Assembly: GCF_004664715.2 (NCBI RefSeq) | Contig: NC_051079.1 | Location: 59,078,660-59,142,659, forward strand | Reading direction: 5' to 3' | Origin: Peromyscus leucopus | Lineage: Eukaryota; Chordata; Mammalia; Rodentia; Cricetidae | Length of the DNA stretch: 64,000 nt | Part shown: piece after piece, positions 29,157-40,057 of the stretch | Position numbering within the stretch: position 1 is the first letter of the stretch | Layout: every line of letters begins with the position of its first letter | Notes under the pieces: generated by a model | The model's input: the letters and a program-made list of their open reading frames with translations, nothing else | What the model was told of the DNA's origin: nothing | Database searches by the model: none | Program-made: the position numbers and the translations under genes

Positions 29157-29870
29157 ATATTCAACTCTCCTTCTCCCAGCAGCCATCAATTGCCAATAGG
29201 TCCTCAGACAAAGTAGGACTTAAGAGTTCATTCTTCATCCATCCAGTCATGGTAACCTACATAGTTCATAGCTGGATAAAGCTGTTGATGACTTTTTCCC
29301 CTTGGTAGTATGGCTCACACCTTCTACTATGAATCTGAATCAAGTTAGCAGGTAGGACTGAAGCGTCCAAGTAAGCCCCAGCTTGATTTTTCCATGTCCT
29401 ATGATGTATATAGGTGTTGTCTTCAGTGACAGCAGTTTAACATCAAGTTCTAGAGGGTAGCCAAGAACAACAGCGATGGCCTGTCATTTTTGGTGATGGA
29501 ACTTATGAGCATGCACTGAACAACAGCTTGCAAAGAGGCAGTGGCCATTTTTTGTAATAGCTTATGGTATCTGAAGAGGCTTTGTCCCCCAGTATAGGCT
29601 AACTCAGTTTTATCATACGTGGGTAAGGAGTGAAAATCTGAGTGTGTGGTCTATGGCAGTACAGTCCTACCTGATAGCATCACCTGAGTCTGTATCAAGC
29701 AAACTCTATTCTTTTCCTAGTTTCATTAGCAGCTTAGTTTTCAGTCCTCAATGTCCATGAGGTACAAGGCCCTACAGGTCTAAAGGAAGAGATCTCTAGA
29801 GAGAAGAACCCATCAAATATAGTCTTAAGGACATTGGAGATGTCACAACACCAGCATGTTTTGTCTGGTC
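29157..29870 (-). mobile_element. L1 (Lx-type) 3' UTR, proximal part
   Basis: Continues the same L1 on the minus strand: ctctccttctcccagcagcc, atcaattgccaataggtcct, ccagcttgatttttccatgt, gtataggtgttgtcttcagt. The exact 5' limit near 29870 is uncertain. Confidence 0.7.
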
Positions 29871-30477
29871 TTTGTTGCTGTCACTTGTTTTGTAGTTTTT
29901 CCTGAGAGACAAAAAGTAAATGTATTTCAAAATTTAAAAGTCAACATATTAATTCATTGAAAAAAATCTTCCTGAGAGATAAAAACCGAACCTATTTAAA
30001 AATAGAAAAGACAACATATTCATTCATTAAAAATAAATGCAATTTGCTTGATTAAATTGCATTCAATATTTCTAATGATTTTTGAATAGTTCTCCCCAAA
30101 TCCACGTGATCTTGCAATTGTAGAATGTACCCTTCTTTGGAATAGGATCTTTGTAGATACAATTAGTATGGCTGATATGAGCCCTAAATCTAATATGAAC
30201 ATGCAGAGACTCAAAATTAGGGAGAATGCTATGGGATGATCTTGACAGGCTGCAGACATTAGCCAAGAAATGCTTTTCCTTGCCAGAATACACCAGCAGC
30301 CAATAAAAAGTAAGGAAAAACTTTATTCCCCTAGAACCTAGAGATGGAGTACTGACACTTGATACTTAACAGGCTCATGATGGTGAGAAACCATCTTTCT
30401 ATTATTTAAGTCACCCACTAAGTGGTGCTTTCTTAGATAGATGAGTCAGTATGATCCCTCATAAAAATAAACCAAGT

Positions 30478-30650
30478 GCTGGGTTGTGGTGGTATATACT
30501 TTTAATCCAAGCACTTGGGAGGCAGAGGCAGGAGGATCTGTGTGAGTTCAAGTCCAGCCTAGTCTACAAAGAGAGTTCCAGGATAGCCAAAGTTATTGCT
30601 CAGAGAAGCCCTGTCTTGAAAAACAAACAAACAAAACAAGAAATAAGAAT
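30478..30650 (+). mobile_element. B1 SINE
   Basis: tttaatccaagcacttggga, ggcagaggcaggaggatctg, agttcaagtccagcctagtc and agccctgtcttgaaaaacaa with a (CAAA)n tail. Full-length B1, antisense to Dcc. Confidence 0.93.
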
Positions 30651-31675
30651 CAGAAAGGGAAGGTCATATGATAGCCTAGCATGGACCCTAGGCCATTTGT
30701 TTACAATCTCATTGTAGCTTTAGGAAGAAGAGGTATAATTATGTCTAGTCTGCTTCTTAACACAGAAGAGTGTGAGTCTAGAATCTAAACATAGCACTGA
30801 AGAGCCCACCAGTTTATTGATCCATCTGTGTCTGATGTTAAGCTCTATAGACCCCAAGTTTGTCCTTTGTGAAGTTCAATATTGGCAAGCTACAATGTCA
30901 AAGTCCTTTATAGATTTAACAACATACTTGGCACTGGGTAAACATTTTGGCATCTGGATGGTCCTGAATGCATAGCTCCTCTCCTACCAGTTTGTTCTAA
31001 CGTTTGAAACGGGCTCAAAGAAAAGGGATGTTGAAAGTCAGCAGCCAAATGTTTCTTGAATTCTGTACCTTCCACTTGGCCCTATACTAGACTTCTGCAT
31101 ATGTGATTGTAATGCAGTGATACAACATTCAATTTGAACCTATAGATCATTGTGATTGGCATCCCATTAGAATTCTGCCTCCAGTTTAATGAACACTGGC
31201 AAAGTACACATCAGAGAGCAGGCTGGCTATCACCTAAGACTTAGGTTGGCATTGACCTAACACTTTTGGATGGGATCCTTTTAAACTCTTGGCAGCTGGA
31301 AAACTGGGCTGGAGATCTGAAACCTGCTTTTCAGTCAGTTCTCTCTTGGTATCAGCCACATCAAATTATACCTTATGAAACTGACAGCAAGGTTTTGAAA
31401 GCGAGAATTTCATATGACTGGCAAGCATTTGAACACATGTTCATAGCACTATGTATGTAGCTGCCCCCCCACCCATGAGGGATGTGTAAGGGTATAGATG
31501 CTTCAGTAGGTTGTGAAATAAAAAATTCTTCATGTTTTCCAAATACTGCCTGTCTTTGAACCAATATAGAAGCTAAATACTGCATTCCACTGGCCATTAG
31601 CCTGTTTGCATGTGGCATTTTATTTGCTTTCATAGTCAAATTATTAAGTTTAAGTTCACAGTCCAAATGAATATG

Positions 31676-31696
31676 AATATATATATATATATATAT
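31676..31696. repeat. (AT)n microsatellite
   Basis: About ten AT units. Confidence 0.9.
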
Positions 31697-32209
31697 CTGC
31701 AAACACTTAACTTACCAAGTTAAAAGTATTCATATTTGTTACTCGTATACCTCTCTTCTTTTAATACATGACCTAACCTGTTTTTCTCCCTCAGTTTTCA
31801 AATTCTAATGATTCATATATGTTCTGAAGAGCAAGACCTACAAGTAAGCCCTATTTCAATCTTTTCTACCATCCCACATCCAGCAGCATGCCTTATTCCT
31901 AACCCACAAAAGAATCTTGAGTCCTGAGAACTCTCCACTTCCACTACTGTGGAAACCTAAATTATCTCCAAGATCCCATTTAATCTTGAGAACTGTATTA
32001 AGCCATACTCTCCTCCCCAGATTCCCCTCCCGGAGAAGTTAAAGCCAGATTCCAGACATCTCCAAGTAGAACCTACCACTTCCCAATCCCCGCTGCCATA
32101 CTTCCTCTTTCCCTGGCACAGCCCAGACACCTTTGATTTCTTCCTCCCCAGGATACTGGCAATATTATTGGCTATGTCCAAGATTGTCTCCGGACCACTC
32201 CAGAGACAT

Positions 32210-32234
32210 AAAAAAAAAAAAAAAAAAAAAAAAA
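32210..32234 (+). repeat. Poly(A) tract
   Basis: About 25 A residues. The preceding ~200 bp (tctccggaccactccagaga) is unassigned unique-looking sequence. Confidence 0.85.
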
Positions 32235-32456
32235 TCCTGTATCCAGAGAGGCTATACTTTCCCATATTATGTATATCTTCCTAATTCTGTGTGTCCTAAA
32301 GCAGTCTTGTCATTTCTTATGCTTTTAAAATTTTCTGTGTTGTCCCTCTCCATCACTGCAACACAGTACAAGGATAAGTACTTGGTTGTTAATAAACTGC
32401 CAAGTGACTGGGGCCAAGATAGAGAGTGGAGCTCTACACAAAATGATTACTTGCTG

Positions 32457-32529
32457 TATGGATGGATGGATGTAGGGATGGATGGATGGATGGATGGATG
32501 GATGGATGGATGGATGGATGGATGGATGG
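32457..32529. repeat. (GGAT)n tetranucleotide microsatellite
   Basis: About 18 GGAT units with one interruption (tgtagg) near 32471. It creates Met-Asp-Gly-Trp open frames in plus-strand translation that are not genes. Confidence 0.97.
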
Positions 32530-32621
32530 CAGGCTAAGGTTCATAGAGAGTAGAAACAAGGGCTTATGCAGGCTGAAAGACATAGCCCTGATGAGTTTGC
32601 CACAAGTAGAACTTCGTGTTT

Positions 32622-33625
32622 CTAACTATGTAATGAAAATCTTTTTTTCTCCTTTTTTATTAAGAGATTCTCTATTCATTCTACATATCAACCACATATT
32701 GCCCTGTCCTCCCTCCTCCCACCCCCAAGTCCTCCCAGGCAACCCCCCCCATTCCCACTTCCTCCAAGGCAAATTCTCCCATGGGGAGTCAGCAGAGCCT
32801 GGCACACTCAGTCAAGGCAGGTCCAAGCCCCTCCTCCCTGCACTAAGGCTGTGCAAAGTGTCTCACCATAGGCACTAGGCTCCAAAAAGCTGGCTCATGC
32901 ACTAGGACAGATCCTGGTCCCACGGCCTGCCCCCCCCCCAAAAAAAAACAGTTCAAGCTAAACAACTGTCTTACTTATCCAGGGGACCTAGATGTGGAGC
33001 AAGGGATAACCAGCCTGCAACCCACAGCTCTAGGGAAACTGGCTGGTAAGGAGGACCCTGAGAGGGATGCAGGGATTGGCCAGTGATGGAGAAATGGATG
33101 AGAGCTGTAGGAGCAGACTGGAGGTGAGGGGGGATAATGGAGGGCAAGAGTCGGGAGAAAGAGAGCTTAGGGGAGTGGGAGGTTATCGCTGAATCAGGGG
33201 CAGAGTGGGAGAGCAAGGAAAGAGATGCCATGATGAGTGAAAACACAATGGAAATAGGGAGAAGCAGAGTGCTGGGGAGGTCCCCAGGAATCCACAAAGA
33301 TGACTCCACCATAGTGCCTGAGCTGACCTACTCTGGTGATCGGATGGCTGAATACCCTAACCGTCATCATAGAACTCCCGTTCACTGACTGATGATGGTA
33401 GCAGATGCACAGATCCACGACCGGGTCCCAGGCAGAGCTCCAGGAGTCCAATTGACGGGAGAGAGGAGGGATTCTATGAGCCGGAGATATTGAGACCATA
33501 ATTGGAAAAAGTGCAGAGACAACCAGCCAAACTAGTGGAAACACATGAACTGTGGACCAATAGCTGAGGAGCCCCCATGGTACGGGACTAGGCCCTCTGG
33601 ATAACTAACTATAAAATGAAAATCT
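32622..33625 (-). mobile_element. L1 insertion with 5' inversion (twin priming) and target-site duplication
   Basis: The insert is 32643-33604. 32643-32990 is the distal L1 3' UTR on the minus strand with the A tail at its low-coordinate end. 32991-33604 is the more 5' part of the same 3' UTR in plus orientation. Both pieces meet at the same L1 position: ctctggataa at 33593-33602 and tggataag read on the minus strand from about 32985. Flanking direct repeats, 32622-32642 and 33605-33625, are 21 bp with 19 identities (ctaactat..aatgaaaatct). Inverted 5' segment, target duplication and tail are the hallmark of twin-primed L1 integration. Confidence 0.9.
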
Positions 33626-33829
33626 TAATGGAGAAATACAGGAGATGTCAAATAGCTTAAAGAAGTAGAAAAACATGTCATATTAACATGATCATATGAA
33701 CAAATAGAATCAGTTGATGGAATAGTGGAAATTTGCAATAACAACGCTGAGGGCTGACAATTTGACAGAAGCAGAAAAAATATTTCAGTCATCACAACCA
33801 CCATGTGAAGGTGTACTGAGGCATTCCCT

Positions 33830-33990
33830 TTCCAAGTTTTCATTTATTCCTTACAATATAGCTGCAAGATTGATATGATCTTCATTTTACATATGAAGGA
33901 GCTGACTTAGAAAATCTAACTTGCCCCAGTTACAGATTAAATGAAAGAGCCAGAATGAAAGCCTGGCTGACTTGAGACTCGTTGTGTATA
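33830..33990 (+). mobile_element. MIR SINE (ancient)
   Basis: Pattern cttcattttacatatgaagg, then a decayed acttgcccca core and agagccagaatgaaagcctg, the typical order of a MIR 3' half. It predates the rodent radiation. Confidence 0.75.
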
Positions 33991-34854
33991 AACATCGTTC
34001 ACTGTTTCTGTTCAGTACACCTTCAGATCAGATTACAGATTTAAATAAGGTAACTGTGCATGATTTCTAACATCAGCAGTGGGCTCGGAGTTCCACAGCC
34101 CAACTTCCAGATGGTGAAATGAAAAAAAAAAAAAATTGCTCTTGATCATTTACTTCTGGGAACTAATGGCAACATTTTAACTTTCATTTTAACACCTATG
34201 GCTATCTGGAGTAATTGTCATCACCTTAAAATCTTTCCATTTCAACCCAGGGTAATTCCCCTGGCTGTAAAATGTTCTGTGATCAGAAACTGTGTCCCCA
34301 CCTAACTGATTATACCTATTTTTTTGCCCCTAACAGGGAAAATTGTGCTAAAATGGAAAGAGTTTCCAAGGCATAGGAATCACTTGTGCCCATGACTGTC
34401 TCTGCCAGACATTGCCCTCCAACATAGATACAGTAAATTTATTAAAATAGTAAAATATAAGAATTTTAGATTTAAAGGGCAATTGTTCATCACATTATTC
34501 ACTTGGGGGAAACATTTACAATCTACCATTTCAATAGCAGTCAGAATAGAATCCACATTTAAAAGTATTCATAGAGAAGTGATTTAAAAGCAAGCTCTAT
34601 ATAATTTTGATTTCGTTTTCTATCAAGTAAGTCATTATTTATCCCAGTTCCCTCCCCCTTCTTTTTTTTTCTCCTTTCTGGCCTTCTTCTTTTCTCCCCT
34701 TCCTTCCTCAATAGGGTTCAGCTAAAGCAACAATCACCAGGGTTAAGAGAAATCCCACAGGATAGGAGATAATCTTTGCCCCTATGCATCTGACAGGGGA
34801 TTAACATACACTATCTGCATATAACTCACAAATGAGAGAATCACTATGTATTTC

Positions 34855-34940
34855 AGACTTCCCTGGAACTCGCCTTTCTCTTGCTTCATTCTTCCAAGTG
34901 CTGTGAATACAGGTATGTACTACCATGCCGGGTCCATGTT
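34855..34940 (-). mobile_element. B1 fragment
   Basis: ccctggaactcgcctttctc, ttccaagtgctgtgaataca and tgtactaccatgccgggt are a diverged reverse-complement B1 left half. Confidence 0.75.
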
Positions 34941-36313
34941 CTCAAATATTGCAAAATAATTAATACTAAAAGCTAACATGATTTGTGCATAACACTATTA
35001 ATAAATTACACACTGTTTTTTGTGCTAGTTCTTGGAATGCTAACTTTATGTTGAAAAGAATAAATAAATCCCACCCCCATATATGATATTCATAAATTTA
35101 TTTTATAAGTTGTTGTCACCAAAAAGTGTAGCACTAATTTCTTTGACGTTTCTATTTCTGGGGTCCTTGTTTCTTTTCCAAATTCCATATTGAGATCACC
35201 CTAAAGGCAACAGTACTATGAAGTGGGCCAGCTGAGGACAGTATAGGCAGCCCAGCCATCATCAGTGTCTTTTCTAAGAACTGAAATGAAATAATTCAGT
35301 GACTTTCCCTCCCCCAACCCTGCTCTTCTCCCAATCCTACACTGTGAGGGCACATTTGTTCCTTATGGAGATTGTGACCAAAAGACTTAATCTTGGGGAC
35401 AGAGACTAGATCTCAGCAGACACTGAGCCTTGATTTGGGAGTTTCTACCTTCCTGAACTATGGGAAATATTTCATTGCTCTGAAAATTACCCAGCTGCAG
35501 TTATCTTGTTTCAGCAGCAAGGACTACATACAAATTATTTTGGTTTTCTTAAAATTTTATTTTCTATCCTAAGGACTTTACAAAAGTCTTGTGGCATTGA
35601 TTTTTTGATAAACTGATGCATAAATGCTATATAGATGAAAGTGTTCTTGCTACAAGGAAGCACATTAATACAAATGGGCTTAGATGTGCCTTAGTATATT
35701 CTAGCAGGAGGGGCTTCTACAAGAAGCCTAGACCCTTGAGAATGGGCATGATACCTTGACTGGTGTTTCTCTCCTCATTTACTAATGCAGTGTTCAGACT
35801 GGCACCATCTGAGAGAATGTCCTACAATCATCAAAATGTAAGTACTGGTTTAAAAGACAGTAATTTAATTTTGACTTTAGCTTGATTTGATTTTTAGGTG
35901 TCACTGATAAGTTCAAGTGTGGCTGTTGTGACTAGAAAATGAATATTATTTCAGTACAGTTGAATGTTTAGAGACACATGGCAAGGAGGGTTACCATACT
36001 CAAAAGTACAGGTTTAGAATTTAACATAAAATATTTATTGTTGATTAGACAGAGAAAGACTGAATTTCATTGCTTTGAACTCCTTTAAATTATAAACAGC
36101 CCACCTCTCTAAAATTACTACTAATTCTTCTATTTTTATTTGGCATCATAAAAACATATCTCCCTTAATCAATAATTAAATCCAAATGGGTCTCTTAGGT
36201 CACTAAGAATGTTTAGCTATAAGTTCCCACCTATTAAAATATGTGTAGCATTGAGACTTTTGAATATATTATCAATGTCTGTTGGATTGCAAAAGACACC
36301 AACTAGTCACTCT

Positions 36314-36795
36314 TGTGGCGATATTGTGTTCCCCAAAATATTGTGCACCCACCCTAATAAACTTATCTGGAGTCAGAGAACAGAACAACTACCAGATATA
36401 GAGGCCAGAAAATGGTGGCATGCACGCTTTTAATCCTAGTATTCCAAAGGCGGAAATCTGTCTGGATCTCTGTAAGTTCAAGGCCACACTGGAAACTGCC
36501 AGGTGTGGTAACAAGAGCCTTTAATCCCAGAAAGTGATGGCAGAAAGCAGAAAGATATTTAAGGCATGATGATCAGGAACTAGAGCCTGGTTAAGCTTTT
36601 AGGCTTTTGAGCAGCAGTTCAGCTGAGATCCTTTTGGATGAGGACTCAGAGACTTCTAGTCTGAGGAAACAGGATCATCTGAGGAATTGGCAAGGTGAGG
36701 TAGCTGTGGCTTGTTCTTCTTTGATCTTCCAGCATTCACCCCAACACCTGGCTCCAGGTTTGTTTTTATTAAGACCATTTAAGATTCATGTTACA
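36314..36795. mobile_element. Solo LTR containing B1-derived sequence, 6 bp target duplication
   Basis: A 482 bp unit beginning tgtggcgata and ending catgttaca, flanked by cactct at 36308-36313 and 36796-36801. TG...CA ends with a 6 bp duplication fit a class II (ERVK-type) LTR. Inside it are B1-like pieces (ggtggcatgcacgcttttaa; ggtgtggtaacaagagcctt) in plus orientation. A related copy lies at 50810-51344. Which strand is the LTR sense strand is unclear: the reverse complement also begins TGTAACATGAAT and carries AATAAA-type motifs. Possibly a mys/mysTR-related family; that name is a guess. Confidence 0.8.
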
Positions 36796-37221
36796 CACTC
36801 TTGTCTAATTCTTGCTCTTACTGTCAAGACTTGTGTCTAGACCATCATCAACTGGATAGCCATTGACTTTGCTATTGTAGTTATTTCAAATATTCATTCT
36901 AATCACTTTACAGTCAAGACAGTGATTGTCAGAAAACAGCTCAGGTGATTAAAGAAATTATCTGGACACAACAAAAATAAAGCTGACTAACTCATAGAAT
37001 CATGAAGAAATATAACTTGTATTTCTTATCTCCATCACATACAGAATACAAATCTTATTCCATTGGCATCTCTTAATCAAATATTTATAAAATAACAAAT
37101 TGTTTTTTTGTAGCCAAATTATGAAATAATATATTTTTGATGATAAGACTTAAATTTATTTAGTGCTACAAAGAGGTGCAATAGGCAGTATTAGAGAAAA
37201 AGTCAGTAAAATATTTTGAAA

Positions 37222-37227
37222 TTGTGT

Positions 37228-37276
<49 letters not shown>
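37222..37276. repeat. (TG)n microsatellite
   Basis: About 25 TG units, one interruption (tctg) at the left end. Confidence 0.96.
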
Positions 37277-37278
<2 letters not shown>

Positions 37279-37324
37279 CTTGGAGAATGTATTTTCTTTA
37301 ATTTTATTTATTTATTTATTTTTC

Positions 37325-37620
37325 TATTATCAGCTTGATACAGTATAAATTCTTATCCTAATAGTGAAATGTTTCATTGAGGCTTGCCCAGTAATTGAGT
37401 AAAACCAAAACTTATTATAAGCCACAGTCATCCTAGGGTCCCCCCTGCTATATAGCCTCCCTGGTTCTGTGGGTTGCAGAATGATTGTTCTTTGCTTTAT
37501 ATCTAGAATCCACTTATGAGTGAGCACATACATGTTTATCCTTCTGGGTTTGGGTTACCTCACTCAGGATGATATTTTCTAGATCCATCCATTTACCTAA
37601 TATTCTGACATTTTAAGGAC
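37325..37620 (-). mobile_element. L1 ORF2/3' UTR fragment
   Basis: Reverse complement of the L1 ORF2-3' UTR boundary: tttatatctagaatccactt, gagtgagcacatacatg, gggttacctcactcaggatg, ttctagatccatccattt. About 300 bp, truncated at both ends. Confidence 0.85.
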
Positions 37621-37810
37621 TCACTAATGTTTGTGTGGGAGTAGTGAAGTATATAAAAAGATTGTTGTATAGTAATCAAATTACTTCAACCCATAGCTCT
37701 CATGTAAGCCTTACCTACTGAGATGATTACAGGTGAGTGCATCACTTGTTTTCAGTGCTGGAGAGTTGGTAATCTGTTCTTATTTGATTGTTGTCTTGAC
37801 AGTATTTTAG

Positions 37811-37813
<3 letters not shown>

Positions 37814-37904
<91 letters not shown>

Positions 37905-37952
37905 GTTGTGAATATTTTTTCTTAATCAAAATAAAAAAAAAAAAAAAAAAAA
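37814..37952. repeat. Very long poly(T) tract followed by poly(A)
   Basis: 91 bases (37814-37904) of T with a single C at 37875, then about 28 bases, then 20 A residues at 37933-37952. In the Dcc pre-mRNA this is a long A tract preceded by a U tract, able to pair. No recognisable SINE or L1 body is attached. The open frame of Phe codons across it is an artefact. The length may be inaccurate if the assembly is imperfect here. Confidence 0.9.
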
Positions 37953-37983
37953 TTTAATTTATAGTAAAGAAAAAAATAAGAGA

Positions 37984-38375
37984 CTGTTGTGGAATATTTA
38001 ACTCTCTAAAGATGTGTTACATTTGTTTATGCTGCAGAATATTACTTTAACTGTGTGTTACATTTGCTTATGCTGCATTTGTTTAATGATGTATGGATGT
38101 GTGTTTAATTTTGTAAAGATGTGTTTTTGTTTCACTTTGCCTGCCTAAGGCACCTGATTGGACTAAGAAAAAGCTGAACAGCCAATAGGTAGGCAAGACA
38201 TGGATAGGTGGGGCTGCTGAGGAGAGAACATAAGTAGGAAGAGAAATCTATAATGAGAGAAGAAAGAGAACAAGAGAGAAAGAGAGGACACACCCAGAGC
38301 CAGAAACCAGGCAGCCAAAAGTCAGACATGGAGACATCAGAAAAGTAAGATACATAGGAGAAAAAAGAGAGAAAA

Positions 38376-38431
<56 letters not shown>

Positions 38432-38637
38432 AAGGAAGGAAGGAAGGAAGAAGGAAGAAAAAAAGAAAGAAGGAAGGAAAGAAGGAAGGAAGAAAGAAAG
38501 GTAAAAGGCCCTGAGGCAAAGCATAGATAAAGAGCAACAGATTAAAATAAGAGCTAAGATAAGGCCAAGCATTCATAAGTAATAAGAAGTCTTAATGTCA
38601 TGATTTGCAAGCTAGTTTATGTCCCTAAAGAAAAAAG
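37984..38637 (+). mobile_element. ERV LTR with internal purine microsatellites
   Basis: Starts tgttgtggaatatttaactc and has related internal copies of gtgttacatttgtttatgct near 38015 and 38057. It then has gcctgcctaaggcacctgat, agctgaacagccaataggta and, beyond a GA-rich block, ggccaagcattcataagtaa. I recognise this order from a common muroid ERV LTR. The 3' end near 38637 is approximate and no target duplication is convincing. Confidence 0.65.
38375..38500. repeat. (GA)n and (GAAG)n purine repeat inside the LTR
   Basis: About 27 GA units (38375-38428) running into GGAA/GAAA repeats, a 125 bp polypurine tract that widens the LTR. Confidence 0.95.
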
Positions 38638-38872
38638 CATGGCAGAGGAGACTTCAGGCTAGTGAGTGATTACTAGATGTCTGACAAGACCTAGAAAAAA
38701 CTCTCCTATCATTACATTTAACCATCATAGCCTGTTAAACAGGTAAAACAAATAATATCTAATTTAATATCTAATTTTATAGACTTCAGAAAACTGAAGT
38801 GTCAACAATGCCTCTAGGATGCATGCAATGATATTCACTGACATACTTGCTGTTGTGACAATAAACTACCAT

Positions 38873-40057
38873 ACAAGTAGAATCCTGCCAACCTAGATGC
38901 CCTTCAACTGAAGAATGGATAAATAAATTGTGGCACATATACACAATGAAATACTACTCAGCAGAGAAAAACAATGATATCATGAGGTTTGCAGGCAAAT
39001 GGATGGATCTAGAAAAAAATCATCCTGAGTGAGGTAACCCAGACTCAAAAAGACAAATATGGTATGTACTCACTCATAGGAGGATGCTAGATGTGGAACA
39101 AGGATGACTGGACTGCTTACTCACATCACCAGTGAGACTACCTGGAAAATGGGACCCCAAGAAAGACACGGAGAAATGGATGAGATCTACGTGAACAGCC
39201 TGGACATGAGTGGGAGCAATGAAGGGCAAGGGTCGAGGGAAAGAGAGTGTGAGATCCTAGCTGGATCAAGAAAAGAGAGGGAGAACAAGGAATAGGAGAC
39301 CATGGTAAATGAAGACCACATGAGAAAAGGAAGAAACAAAGAGCTAAAGAGGCCCACAGAAATCCACAAAGATACCCCCACAAAAGACTGCTGGCAATGG
39401 TCGAGAGACAGCCGGGACTGACCTACTCTGGTGATGGGATGGCCAAACACCCTAATAGTTGTGCCATAAACCCCAGCCAAGGCCTGAGGAATCTGGATGC
39501 AGACATCCAAGCCTAGGCCCTGGGTGGAGTGCTGGGAGTCTAATTAGTGAGAAAGAGGAGGGTTTATATGAGCGAGAATTGTTGAAACCAAGGTTGGATA
39601 AAGCACAGGGACAAATAACAAAATTAATGGAAACACCTGAACTATGAGGGGCCCCCAACTGGATCAGGCTCTCTGAATAGGTGAGACAGTCGATTGGCTT
39701 GATCTGTTTGGAGGCATCTAGCAGTGGCATCTTAGGCAGTGGTACCAGGTCCTGGGCTCATTGCATGAGTTAGCTGTTTGAATCCTGGGACTTATGCAGG
39801 GACGCTTGGCTCAATCTGGGAGGAGAGGACTGGACCTGCCTGGACTGAGTCTATCAGGTCGATCCCAGTCGTGGGGGAGACCTTGATCTGGAGGAGGTGG
39901 GAATGGGGGGCCGGCTGGGGGAAGGGGAGGGGGCAGGAAGGGAGAGAAGAAGGGAATCTGTGGCTATTATGTAGAACTGAATAGTATTGTAAAATAAAAT
40001 AAATTAAAAAAAAAAAGTTTGGAAACAAAAAAAAAAAAAACAAGCAGAATCCTGCCA
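38873..40057 (+). mobile_element. 5'-truncated L1 with 18 bp target-site duplication
   Basis: The insert is 38891-40040. It begins in the ORF2 C-terminal region (acctagatgcccttcaactg; tggcacatatacacaatgaa) and continues through cagactcaaaaagacaaata and the full 3' UTR: gactgacctactctggtgat, ctgagtctatcaggtcgatc, a G-rich tract near 39890-39950 and A-rich tails at 40000-40040. The direct repeats are 38873-38890 and 40040-40057 (acaag[t/c]agaatcctgcca), one mismatch. Its clean structure makes it younger than the Lx-type pieces elsewhere. No coding capacity. Confidence 0.93.

Noticed and set aside
32457..32529. CRISPR-like or minisatellite array
   Set aside because: The unit is 4 bp with no spacers; likewise the AACT and dinucleotide arrays. 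Nothing in the window has repeat-spacer structure.
32462..32878. MDGWMDGW repeat protein of 138 residues
   Set aside because: It is the (GGAT)n tetranucleotide repeat read through into L1 3' UTR sequence.
37723..37911. Poly-phenylalanine open frame
   Set aside because: It is the 91-base T tract.
38132..38576. Ser/Leu/Phe-rich minus-strand open frames of 79 and 146 residues
   Set aside because: Translation of the (GA)n/(GAAG)n block and the LTR around it.
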